Assembly: GCF_020520425.1 (NCBI RefSeq)
Contig: NC_079487.1
Span: forward strand, 12,013,501-12,077,500
Source of the DNA: Spinacia oleracea
Taxonomy: Eukaryota > Streptophyta > Magnoliopsida > Caryophyllales > Amaranthaceae
Length of the DNA: 64,000 nucleotides
Direction of reading: 5' to 3'
The notes under the pieces are model-generated. The model was not told where the DNA came from. It was given only the letters and a program-made list of their open reading frames with translations, and searched no databases. Shown piece by piece: positions 9,236 through 19,975 of this stretch. Position 1 is the first letter of the stretch. Each line of letters begins with the position of its first letter. Made by a program: the position numbers and the translations under genes.

Positions 9236-9802
9236 GGCAGCAAATATATTTTTTCGGGAACTTGAAAATAAATAATACTTCGTATAAGTTAAAAGGAGAA
9301 AAAAAATCCCTATCAATTTATCTAAACATGTTAAAAGAAACTAGTGGCTGCTATTTTTGTTTTTAAAACAAATGAACTGCTAAGAAGTGACGTATGCAGG
9401 ATTTTGAAATAAGGTAGACATTTTCTAATAATAAGTATGATGTAGACATAAAATAAAGTAGTTCTTTTATAAAAGTACTATTTAAAAATCGGTAGACATT
9501 TTTTAATACGTATGACGTAAAATAAAATAAACTAGTTCTTTTATAAAAGTACTATTCAAAAATCGGTGTCTATGTAAGCATATAATATCTCATCACACTA
9601 ATTATTCATTACATCGGAAAAAAGTATTTGCCTATATTAAGTTATCGTACTCACGACCTCCCTTTAAACCTATGGAATACAACTTAAGAAAATACTTCAC
9701 ATAATTCGAGTTGTTCTAATTTTCTTTATTGAACATGTAAAATCCATTAAGGTAACCTCTTCATTTCTTTATTCATTTTAAAATATTTGTGTATATATGA
9801 TA
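9236..9802. other. Intergenic, AT-rich
   Basis: No coding frame or RNA recognised. A short direct repeat is visible (…AAATCGGTAGACATTTT and …TAGTTCTTTTATAAAAGTACTATT at about 9420-9500 and again at about 9485-9560). Confidence 0.4.
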
Positions 9803-10055
9803 CTCCGCATTAAATACTCGCAACGTTGTGATTTCTACACTATTCACATATTATAATTTGATCATTGTTGGTGAGTTATACGTAAGATAAAACATATTCA
9901 TGTGAGATCTTGTTAGATTCGTCTTAATGTGTATTTTCAAAATATTAATTTTTTATAATTTTTGCTTAAAGAGAATTAAAGATATTAATGATCAAATTTG
10001 TACATTGACATGCGTGAAAGTGACAAACATTGCGAGTAAAAATGAACGGATGAAG
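9803..10055. mobile_element. MITE with TACTTC/TACTCC-type ends
   Basis: About 253 bp flanked by TA (9801-9802 and 10056-10057). The right end read inward (ACTTCATCCGTTCATTTTTA then CTCGCAATG) is mirrored imperfectly by the left end (CTCCGCATTAAATACTCGCAACG). AT-rich interior without coding capacity; consistent with a decayed Stowaway element. Confidence 0.55.
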
Positions 10056-10271
10056 TAAGAGATTATCCATATAAGAGCACATTTTTAAGGCAAAACTTAA
10101 ATCTTAAAACATGATAATACTCCGTACTCCATAAAGAGAAGTAAATGCATTGACAAACTAGTTAGAGGTTTAGAGCCCGAAAAAATAACAATAAATAAAA
10201 ATAAAACTACTGGCGCATGGTTTCTAACTCAGGTTGCTCGAATACATTGATTGAGTGAGAATGCCAACTAA

Positions 10272-10493
10272 GGGCCCGTTCAGTATCACTGTTAGTTTCC
10301 AGTTTTTGGTTTTTTGGTTTTGTAAGTCATATGATTTATATTGAATATCAATTAAAACATAGTCATACCTATTGTAATCATGTTAATTTTGAAAATTGAC
10401 AACAAAAAACTGGAAACTACTTTTTGTGGTTTTTATATTTTGATTTTTAGTTTTGTAAAAAACAGAAAACAAAAATCGATACCGAACGAGCCC
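10272..10493. mobile_element. MITE with GGGCCCGTTC termini
   Basis: About 220 bp with imperfect inverted termini: GGGCCCGTTCAGTATCA on the left and the complement of GGGCTCGTTCGGTATCGAT on the right, extended by subterminal GTTTTTTGTTTTC-like tracts. No clear target duplication was found, so the superfamily (hAT or PIF/Harbinger-like) is not determined. Confidence 0.55.
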
Positions 10494-10836
10494 AAGCTAA
10501 ACCTTTGACCTTGTTATTATATTCAACATATTACTTTTAAAGAGGGTATTTGTCTACCCACTTTGCAACATAGACAAGCTCCTCCTACCGAGATCCTTTT
10601 ATATTTAGCTTAGTGGACGATAGCCGACTACGTTAAAAGCTTGGACACTTGTAGCTACAAAGTTGGAGGAGCATGAATAAGGTGCGTGCTATACTGCTAT
10701 GCTTTGATTTTGCTTCCGTCGCAGTCTAGCCGCCTCAACTACGCTAGTTGCATAAAATACAGAAACCTCAATACTGAGGGTCAGAGAATGAGAGCACTGT
10801 GCGGTAACCTGCTAGGATTGTAAGGTTCATGTTCTT
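10494..10836. other. Intergenic upstream of U4 copy 2
   Basis: No gene recognised. Similarity with cassette copy 1 begins at about 10820. Confidence 0.4.
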
Positions 10837-10888
10837 GTCCCACATCATGAAATGTAGACATTAACATCACATGAGAATATCATATAAA
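10837..10888 (+). promoter_or_regulatory. USE and TATA box of U4 copy 2
   Basis: GTCCCACATCA (10837-10847) and TATAAA (10883-10888) are separated by 35 bp, with the RNA start 24 bp after the TATA box. This is a complete polymerase II-type plant snRNA promoter, unlike copy 1. Confidence 0.85.
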
Positions 10889-10912
10889 TGAAAACTTTAT
10901 TTCATTCAAGTT

Positions 10913-11067
10913 ATCTTTGCGCTTGGGGCAATGACGCAGCTAGTGAGGTAATAACCGAGGCGCGTCAATTGCTGGTTGAAAACTATTTCCAAACCCCCTC
11001 TTCGGCCTTGGCTTGACCTTGGTCGACGAGAATTTCTGGAAGGGCTCCCTCTCTTGTGGGCAAAGCC
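10913..11067 (+). ncRNA. U4: U4 spliceosomal snRNA, copy 2
   Basis: About 155 nt, nearly the same as copy 1: identical 5' U6-pairing region and 5' stem-loop, AACTATTTCC segment, central hairpin (CCTTGG...CCTTGG), AATTTCTGG Sm-like site and terminal hairpin. The last hairpin reads CTCTTGTGGG where copy 1 has CTCTTGAGGG, which weakens one base pair. With a complete USE and TATA box this is the better candidate for the expressed U4 of the window. Confidence 0.92.
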
Positions 11068-11655
11068 TTACAATTCAAATACAAAATTCTTCTCCGTACT
11101 GACTATGCCAAATCAAACCTTAGTAATGTGGTAGTCTGGTAGACTAAGACATGCCAGAGTGGTTATCGGCTTATCATGTTATAATCATGCTGTTTGAATT
11201 CTTGGCCTATATAAGTCTTGGAATAAAAATCTCAAAATCAGAACGTCTGACTTTAATTTCCTACAACTTGGAGACTGTCTGCTGTTAATTTGTTATATTG
11301 CTCAAAATCAGAATGTCTGACTTTAATTTCCTGCAGCATTAGTAATTCAATTCTTAAGAAGACAGGTTACACATGCATGACGTACGTCTATGAATGCTTT
11401 ATTGCATGATGTACATCTATGCATGTTTAAATCCTTGCATTCAGTTTTCTTGACCTGATTGACGAGCCTTAAATTCTTAAAATTAATCGAATACCATTAC
11501 TGAAAATTATGTAGGCGATGTAGATCATACAGTTTAAAATTAGATCAATTAGAAATCAAAAGATTTGACATTTTTTCCATTTAGGTTATTCGAGTACACA
11601 ACTGCTCATCTGGAAATAACTAAAATATTGTGGCTTCAGAAAAATAAGCAGATTG

Positions 11656-11704
11656 CTCCCACATAGGAAAAGGAGAAGATACAAGCTAGAATAGCGGTAT
11701 AAAT
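11656..11704 (+). promoter_or_regulatory. USE and TATA box of U5 copy 2
   Basis: CTCCCACATAG (11656-11666) and TATAAAT (11698-11704) are separated by 31 bp, as in U5 copy 1. The RNA starts about 22 bp downstream. Confidence 0.75.
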
Positions 11705-11725
11705 AAGTGGTCATCATTTTAGTTA

Positions 11726-11852
11726 AACTCACGCAGCCATGCAGTGAGCACAAAGCGAACTATTCTTTCGCCTTTTACTAAAGAATACCGTGTGCTTGCT
11801 GCATTTAGTGGCATACGTTCATTTTTGGAGGGAGTTCCATTAGGAGCTTCCA
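11726..11852 (+). ncRNA. U5: U5 spliceosomal snRNA, copy 2
   Basis: About 127 nt and collinear with copy 1: loop I CGCCTTTTACTAAAGA near 11769-11784, Sm site ATTTTTGG at 11821-11828, and the same terminal hairpin. A few substitutions lie in the stem (for example GTGCTTGCTGC where copy 1 has GTGCTCGCTGT). Core motifs are intact. Confidence 0.92.
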
Positions 11853-11969
11853 TTAATACATTATCACTTTTCAAGTATCGTGGAATGAATTAACAGTTAC
11901 GGAGTACCATTTAACTGGGAAAGAATGTTCTTAATTTCGTAGGTTTGGGTAATTGTCATTTTCTATAAT

Positions 11970-12117
11970 TGACAAGTTTGTTAGGGTTATTAATTTCCCA
12001 ACATTCGTCCAAACCTAACAAACTTCTGTTGGTAAACGGCTGTTGTTAAAAAATAGGCGAGGAAAAAAAAGTTGTTTTGAGATGATAGGGTTTGCTAGGC
12101 TGCTAGCTTCGATACCA
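11970..12117 (-). repeat. Truncated LTR plus leader/PBS copy at the 3' end of element A
   Basis: 11970-11999 repeats the first 30 bp of the element A LTR (TGACAAGTTTGTTAGGG...). About 12025-12117 repeats the leader and primer-binding site that normally lie next to the 5' LTR (compare 34299-34396). A full LTR follows at 12118. The order is therefore partial LTR, leader, LTR, polypurine tract, all inside one target duplication: a tandem-LTR end. Confidence 0.75.
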
Positions 12118-12278
12118 TGACAAGTTTGTTAGGGTTATTAATTTCCTTGAGTTTGTATTGCACAGGAAGTAGCATTATATACTACAGTATTAGCCACGGG
12201 CTTTCCGAGACCTAATATACTAATTACAAGCTTAGTCTATTAAAGCCCAAAATACATAATATATACAAAGCCCTAATA
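12118..12278 (-). repeat. Element A 3' LTR
   Basis: 161 bp, ending (minus strand) ...CTTGTCA and preceded by the GAGGGGGG polypurine tract at about 12279-12288. Nearly identical to 34397-34557 (one difference noted: TTTCCGAGACC here, TTTCCTAGACC there), which suggests a fairly young element. Confidence 0.85.
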
Positions 12279-12284
12279 CCCCCC

Positions 12285-13725
12285 TCAAGTTGGAGCATGG
12301 AGATCACAAATGCCCAACTTGCGAAGTAAGTACAAGAATTTACGCTTGCCCAATGCCTTCGTGAAGATGTCGGCAAGCTGATTGTCTGTAGATACGTGAC
12401 TAGTGGTAATAATACCCTCTTGAATAGCATCCCGTACATAGTGACAGTCAATCTCAATATGCTTTGTGCGTTCATGAAAGACAGGGTTTTGAGCAATGTG
12501 CAGAGCGGACTTACTGTCGCAAAATAAAGCCATGGCCCGAGGATGATTAACACCCAAGCAATGAAGTAAGGATTTAAGCCACTTCAACTCCGAAGTAATG
12601 GTTGCCATGGCCCGGTACTCAGCCCTCGCAGACGATCGAGAAACGATATGTTGTTTCTTGGTTTTCCAAGATACGGGTGAGCCACCGAGAAATACTAACC
12701 AACCAGTGAGAGATTGCCGAGTCAAGGGGCAACTTGCCCAATCAGAATCACACCAACCCGACAAAGTAAGATCACAGTCAGCCCGAAGAAGAATCCCTTG
12801 TCCCGGGCACCCTTTCAAGTAACGTACAGCTCGAATGGCGGCATCCCAATGATCCCGACGCGGTGCTTGCATAAACTGCGCCAATATGTGAACTGTATAA
12901 GCCAAATCAGGGCGAGTGAATGACAAATAAATAAGGCGTCCTACAAGACGCCGATAGGGTTCCGGATCATCAAGAAGAGCATCACTTGCAAGTGCGAGAT
13001 TGTGATTTTGTTCGATGGGAAATCCTGCAGGTTTTGAACCCAATAATCCCGCTTCGTCAATAATATCAAGTGTATATTTCCGTTGGCAAAGAAAAATTCT
13101 CTCCGGACTACGGGCGACCTCAATGCCCAAAAAATATTTCAACACACCCAGATCTTTCATATGAAAACATTCGCCCAAAAAGTGTTTGAAAGAAGCAATA
13201 GCGGAAGAGTCATTACCAGATATAATCAAATCATCAACGTACACAAGCACATTAAGTTGAACCTCGCCCTTTGTGAAAGTGAAGAGTGAATAATCTGAAT
13301 AGGACTGAAGGAAATCATAACTCCGTAAAGATGCAGCTAACTTAGCAAACCAAAACCTAGGGGCTTGATTCAAACCATAAAGAGACTTCTTCAAGCGACA
13401 AACCAATCCAGGTTTGTTGACGTTAAAACCTGGTGGCAATTTCATGTATACCTCCTCATCTAGGTCTCCATGTAAAAATGCATTATGAACATCCATCTGA
13501 TGCAATTTCCAGTTCTTTGCTGCTGCTACGGCAAGAAAAGCACGAACGGTAACCATTTTTGCCACCGGAGCAAATGTCTCATTATAATCAATCCCTTCGA
13601 CTTGATGATTCCCAAACACAACCAAGCGCGCTTTCAGACGCTCAATTGTACCATTCGCATGAAACTTGATTTTATATACCCATTTGCATCCTAGAGCTTT
13701 CTTCCCGGGCGGTAATTCTTCCATT
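12285..13725 (-). pseudogene. Element A pol, C-terminal part: reverse transcriptase and RNase H
   Basis: An open frame of about 480 codons after the interruption. It starts at the reverse transcriptase entry (WVMEELPPG, KALGCKWVYK) and includes DYNETFAPVAK, HQMDVHNAFLHGDL, the catalytic YVDD, and the copia RNase H region (SWKTKKQHIVSRSSARAEYRA, LFCDSKSALHIAQNP, KHIEIDCHYVRD), ending LADIFTKALG...LHAPT. This segment shows no internal stop, but it is separated from gag, protease and integrase by the 17.46-kb B/C insertion. Confidence 0.9.
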
Positions 13726-13730
13726 ACCCA

Positions 13731-15124
13731 TGTTAGGTTATGATACATTTGACAATTCATAAATCATGCGGAAAAACCATAAAGCCAGGAAAACATATTA
13801 TTTACACATAATCATTTAGCATAGTTTAGATGCATACTCTTTGTTGCGTGCCTTCCCTAGATGCGCCAGAACCGAACAAGAACAAGTCTTTAGGACTCCA
13901 AGTGTCGTCCCTCCGTAGATAGTCCACAGCACGTCCGGATCCGCCTTAAGATTGACCAACTAGAATCGTCCTTAAGGTACTCTGAATTTCGGCACTTTAT
14001 AGGCAATTGTATGACTGAATTTTGCTCTCAAAAACTCACTTTGAATACTTGAATGCTCGATGTAAATATGTGACCCTAGGCACCTATTTATAGAGTTATG
14101 GAAAAGGATTTGGAATCCTATTAGGATACTAATTTATTTAATTATAATCCTACTAGGACTCTAATTAAATAAACTAAATCTTTTAGGATTAGATTTAATC
14201 ATATGACAAATCCCGGTAGCTTTAGGATTCGAGTAGCACACAAACACACACGCACGCACAGCAGCCCACGAGGGGCGCCATGCGCGCGCGCGCAGCCCGC
14301 GTGCTCGCAGCCCACTGCCGCAAGCCCACACGCTGCCGTAGCCTTGGCGCGCGCTGGGCCTGCCTTGCGGTGGGCCTGGCGCAGCCTTGGCTGGTGCGTT
14401 TGTGGCGCGCTGGCTTGCTGGGCGATGGCCCGGCTTCGTGCTGGGCCTTCGTCTGGCAGGCCTCGTCCGATGCTAATTCGTACGATACGCTTCCGATTAA
14501 TTTCCCGATTCCGGAATTCATTTCCGATACGAACAATATTCAACATTTCCGATTCCGGAATCAATTTCCGTTTCGAACAAATATTTAATATTTCCGTTTC
14601 CGGAATTATTTTCCGATTCCGATAATATTTCCGATTCTGACAATATTTCCGTTTCCGGCAATATTTCCGATTCCGGCAATATTTCCATTTCCGATAATAT
14701 TTTCCGATACGTACCATGTTTCCGTTTCCGGCAACATCTACGACTTGGATAATATTTATATTTCCGATACGATCCATATTTCCGTTTCCGGCAATATCAT
14801 CGTTTCCAGAGTATTCATTTCTTGCCTGTGACGATCTCAGCTCCCACTGAAACCAAGATCCGTCGATTCCGAATATCCATAGATGGAGTATTTACTGCCA
14901 TTAAATACTTGATCCGTTTACGTACTATTTGTGTGACCCTACGGGTTCAGTCAAGAGTAAGTTGTGGATTAATATCATTAATTCCACTTGAACTGAAGCG
15001 GCCTCTAGCTAGGCATTCAGCTCACTTGATCTCACTGAATTATTAACTTGTTAATTAATATTGAACCGCATTTATTAGAATTAACATTGAATGCATACTT
15101 GGACCAAGGGCATTATTTCCTTCA
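13731..15124 (-). repeat. LTR 1 of the B/C composite (3' LTR)
   Basis: Plus-strand ends TGTTAGGTTATG...TTTCCTTCA. A polypurine tract (minus-strand AAGTGGGAGAC, 15125-15135) abuts it. The interior contains a GC-rich block at 14270-14470 and many short TTCCGATTCCGG/TTTCCGGCAATA-type repeats at 14480-14820. Its 5' half matches LTR 3 more closely than LTR 2. Confidence 0.9.
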
Positions 15125-15993
15125 GTCTCCCACTTGTCCTTAGGGACAAGTGTGCATTTCCTAATTCCTTTGTCGCTCGATGCTTGCTCTTGAACATAAG
15201 GTAAGAGTTGTCATCCTTATTATGTCCAGAGGTGTTCCTCGGTTTCAGAGTTCAACTGATCAAATAAACAGATAATCATAGCCTATGATTCATCCGAGCA
15301 CGGCCATACATTTCACAGTTTCTAGCTCTCCGAGTGGCCTTGTACAACTTTTAAGCATCTCATCCCGATTTATGGGAGGACAATCCCAATCTTGCGATCT
15401 TGAGATTAGACTTCGTTTGATAGGTGATTACCTGAGCGTTGCCTTTATAGCCTCCTTTTACGGTGCGACGGTTGGTCAACGTCAAAGCAACCAGTTCTCA
15501 AACAAGTAATCTCAAATCACTCAGGTATTGAGGATTTAGTGTCTAATAATTTTAATGAAATTTACTTATGACAGATTTTCATCTCTTACAGTAAAGTTTC
15601 ATAGGTCTTGTCCGATACTAGTCTTCACAAAGTAAGTATCTATGCAAATGATTATGACATTGCCATGTCCACATAGTTCAAGAAACAGAACTACTAGTAC
15701 GTCATCTTGCATTCTAATCGTCTAACGTTTTCTATGCGTCCAATTTTATAGAAAACTCCGACTAGGGACCATTTTCAACCTTTGACATTCAAGTTCACTT
15801 GATAGACATTTCTTAGTCACAGGACTGGTCCTGACAGTCTATCTTGAATATATCGTCAAATTGAAGGGACTCATCATTTAATAAACCAGAAATTAAATGG
15901 AAAAATGAATTCTCTTCATTTATTGTGAATGATTAACCAATAATGTTTTACAAAGATTTAAACTCTAAAACTTTAAAACATTAAACAGAGACA

Positions 15994-18900
15994 TCAAAGC
16001 CATTCTCCAATATGCTTGATTCCCATAGCTGCAGTGTGCGAGTTGTGCTTCGCCTGCGACAGAGGTTTAGTCAATGGATCTAATATGTTGTCATCAGTTC
16101 CAATTTTGCTTATCTCGACTTCTTTTCTTTCAACGAACTCTCGTAGAAGGTGAAATCTACGAAGTACATGCTTGACTCTCTGGTGGTGTCTAGGCTCCTT
16201 TGCCTGTGCAATAGCTCCGTTATTATCACAATACAGGGCTATTGGTCCTTTAATGGAGGGGACTACACCAAGTTCACCTATGAACTTCCTTAGCCATATA
16301 GCTTCCTTTGATGCTTCATGTGCAGCAATGTACTCCGCTTCAGTTGTAGAATCCGCAATGGTGCTTTGCTTAGCACTTTTCCAGCTTACTGCTCCTCCGT
16401 TGAGGCAGAAGACAAACCCAGACTGTGATCTAAAACCATCTTTGTCGGTTTGGAAACTTGCGTCCGTATAGCCTTTAACAATTAATTCATCATCTCCACC
16501 ATAGACCAGGAAGTCATCTTTGTGCCTTTTCAGGTACTTCAGAATATTCTTGGCAGCAGTCCAATGTGCCTCTCCTGGGTCTGACTGGTATCTGCTCGTA
16601 GCACTGAGTGCGTACGCAACATCCGAGCGTGTACATATCATAGCATACATTATTGAACCAATCAATGATGCATATGGAATCCCATTCATTCGTCTACGCT
16701 CATCAAGTGTTTTTGGGCACTGAGTCTTGGTTAGAGTCATTCCATGAGACATGGGTAGGTAGCCTCGCTTGGAGTCCGCCATCTTGAACCTATCAAGCAC
16801 CTTATTGATATAAGTGCTTTGACTAAGTCCAATCATCTTTTTAGATCTATCTCTGTAAATCTTGATGCCCAATATGTACTGTGCTTCTCCTAGATCTTTC
16901 ATCGAAAAACATTTCCCAAGCCAAATCTTGACAGAGTTCAACATAGGAATGTCATTTCCGATAAGTAATATGTCGTCGACATATAATACTAGGAAAGCAA
17001 TTTTTGCTCCCACTGACCTTCTTGTATACACAAGATTCGTCTGCGTTCTTGATGAAACCAAAGTCACTGACTGCTTCATCAAAACGTATATTCCAGCTCC
17101 TGGATGCCTGCTTCAATCCGTAGATTGACTTCTTTAGCTTGCATACCTTTTTAGCATTCTTTAGATCCTCAAAACCTTCAGGCTGTGTCATAAACACAGT
17201 TTCTGTTAAAACGTCGTTTAAGAAAGAAGTTTTGACATCCATCTGCCATATTTCGTAATCGTAATATGCAGCGATTGCTAACATTATCCGAATAGACTTT
17301 AGCATTGTAACTGGTGAAAAGGTTTCATCGTAATCCACACCGTGGACTTGCCTGTAACCTTTTGCAACCAATCCAGCTTTGAAAACTTCAAGCTTCCCAT
17401 CCTTGTCCTTTTTCAGTTTGAAAACCCATTTGCTTCCAATGGCTTGGTAGCCATCTGGCAAATCGACCAAATCCCATACTTGGTTTTCAGACATGGAGTC
17501 TAATTCAGATTGCATGGCTTCTTGCCATTGCTTGGAGCTAGGGCTCGTCATAGCTTGCTTGTAAGTCGCAGGTTCATCACTTTCAAGTAATAGAACGTCA
17601 TAGCTCTCGTTCGTCAAAATACCTAAGTACCTTTCCGGTTGAGATCTATATCTTTGCGATCTACGCGGGGTAACATTTCTAGTTTGACCATGATTCTCAC
17701 CAGATTCTTCTAAAGATCTCTGAGTTTCATCCTGAATGTCATCTTGAGCATTCTCTAGAGTTTGTTGTTCGACTCGAATTTCTTCGAGGTCTACTTTTCT
17801 CCCACTTGTCATTTTGGAAATGTGATCTTTCTCCAAAAAGACACCATCTCGAGCAACAAACACCTTGTTCTCAGATGTATTGTAGAAGTAATACCCCTTT
17901 GTTTCCTTTGGATAGCCCACAAGGATACATTTGTCAGATTTTGGATGAAGTTTGTCTGAAATTAATCGTTTGACGTATACTTCACATCCCCAAATCTTAA
18001 GAAAAGACACATTTGGAGGCTTTCCAAACCATAATTCGTATGGAGTCTTTTCGACAGCTTTAGACGGAGCTCTATTTATAGTGAGTGCAGCTGTATTTAG
18101 TGCATGTCCCCAAAATTCTAATGGAAGTTTGGCCTGACCCATCATTGACCTGACCATGTCTAGCAAGGTTCTGTTCTTCCGTTCCGACACACCGTTCCAT
18201 TGTGGTGTTCCTGGAGGAGTCAATTCTGATAGAATTCCACATTCTTTCAGATGGTCATCAAATTCATAGCTCAGATATTCACCGCCTCTATCAGACCGCA
18301 GTGCCTTAATCTTCTTGCCTAATTGATTCTCTACTTCACTCTGAAATTCCTTGAATTTGTCAAAGGATTCAGACTTATGCTTCATTAGGTAGACATAACC
18401 ATATCTACTGAAGTCATCAGTGAAAGTGATAAAGTAGCTGAAACCACCTCTAGCATTTGTACTCATACATACATCTGTATGGATTAAACCCAATAGTTCA
18501 TTTGCTCTTTCTCCAACTTTAGAGAAAGGTTGCTTTGTCATTTTGCCAAGTAAACATGATTCGCATTTACCATAATCCTCTAAGTCAAATGGTTCTAGAA
18601 TTCTTTCCTTTTGAAGTCTTTCTAAGCGTTTCAAATTTATATGGCCTAATCGACAATGCCACAGATAGGTGAGATCTGAATCATCCTTTTTTGGCCTTTT
18701 TGGTATTTATGTTATATACTTGTTTGTCGTGATCTAATAAATAAAGTCCATTGACTAATCTAGCAGATCCATAAAACATCTCTTTAAAATAAAACGAACA
18801 ACTATTGTCTTTTATTAAAAAGGAAAATCCCTTAGCATCTAAGCAAGAAACTGAAATGATGTTTTTAGTAAGACTTGGAACATGGAAACATTCTTCCAGT

Positions 18901-19975
18901 TCCAAAACTAGCCTGGAGGGCAACGACAAATAGTAAGTTCCTACAGCTAATGCAGCAATCCGTGCTCCATTTCCCACTCGTAGGTCGACTTCACCCTTGC
19001 TTAACTTTCTACTTCTTCTTAGTCCCTGTGGATTGGAACATAAGTGTGAGCCACAACCTGTATCTAATACCCAAGAAGTTGAATTAGCAAGTATACAGTC
19101 TATAACGAAAATACCTGAAGATGGAACGACTGTTCCGTTCTTCTGATCTTCCTTTAGCTTTGGACATTCTCTTTTGTAATGGCCTATTTCATCACAATAA
19201 AGACAGCTTGATGTGGACTTGTCCTGCTTTGATTTAGCATTGCCCTTGGACTTTCCACCTTTCTTGAACGGTCTCCTTCTAGCCTTGAGTAAATCTTTGG
19301 CTTCACAGTCCAGTATTATTTCAGCCTTTCTGACAAGGTGAACAAATTCTGCAACTGTTTCTTCTCTTGGTTCACTTAGGTATAGTTGCTTGAAGCGACA
19401 AACCCACTGTGTAGTGAATTGAGCAAGATAGAGACTGCCATCCTTTCGCTTATTGGTGTTCCTAGTAGACTTAGGCGATCAAAGTATGAACGCATAAGAT
19501 CCACATGGAACCTCAGTGGGACGCCTACCCTCTGTTTAGTGCGAAGGAGCTGAACATGTGTTTCTTGGACCTCCATCCTATAACACCTGTTGGGAGAACT
19601 AACCTTTAGACCAGACATTGATTCAATCAACTCATGGACGTTCAGGTCCCTATCCTCCGTGCTTCCACGACAGATATCCCTCAAATTCTTGATGAGTGTA
19701 AAAGGTTCATAGGCTACAAGCCTTCTAGCCCAATCATCAGGGATATTGTTCAGCATGAGACTCATAACCTTTTTGAGATCCGCATCCCAGGCGTAAAATC
19801 TCTCAGGGGTCATGTCTCTGGCATAGTAGCTTGGCATGGGATGTGACAGTACATACTCAAGTCCATTGAGTTTGACTATTTCAACTAGCTTAGCTTCCCA
19901 TTCAAGAAAATTTGCCAGGTTCAGCTTGACCATAAGCTCAGAACCTATGATGATGTTTTGATTGTTGTTTGCCAT
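15994..19975 (-). pseudogene. Element B gag-pol, frameshifted
   Basis: Minus strand from a probable gag ATG at 19975 (MANNNQN) to the stop at 15994. Order: gag with a zinc knuckle (CLYCDEIGHYKREC, about 19190-19150), protease LDTGCGSH, integrase (LGHINLKRL, DVC, SDRGGEY, GVSERKNRT), reverse transcriptase (YVDD) and RNase H (DSTTEAEYIAA). Lesions: a frame change near the end of gag (about 19400) before the stop at 19376; a 1-base insertion in an A run near 18687; a 6-base in-frame deletion in integrase near 18468; and a 1-base insertion in an A run near 17006 just before YVDD. The pol is nearly the same as in element E, but the gag is clearly different. No intact polyprotein can be made. Confidence 0.88.
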
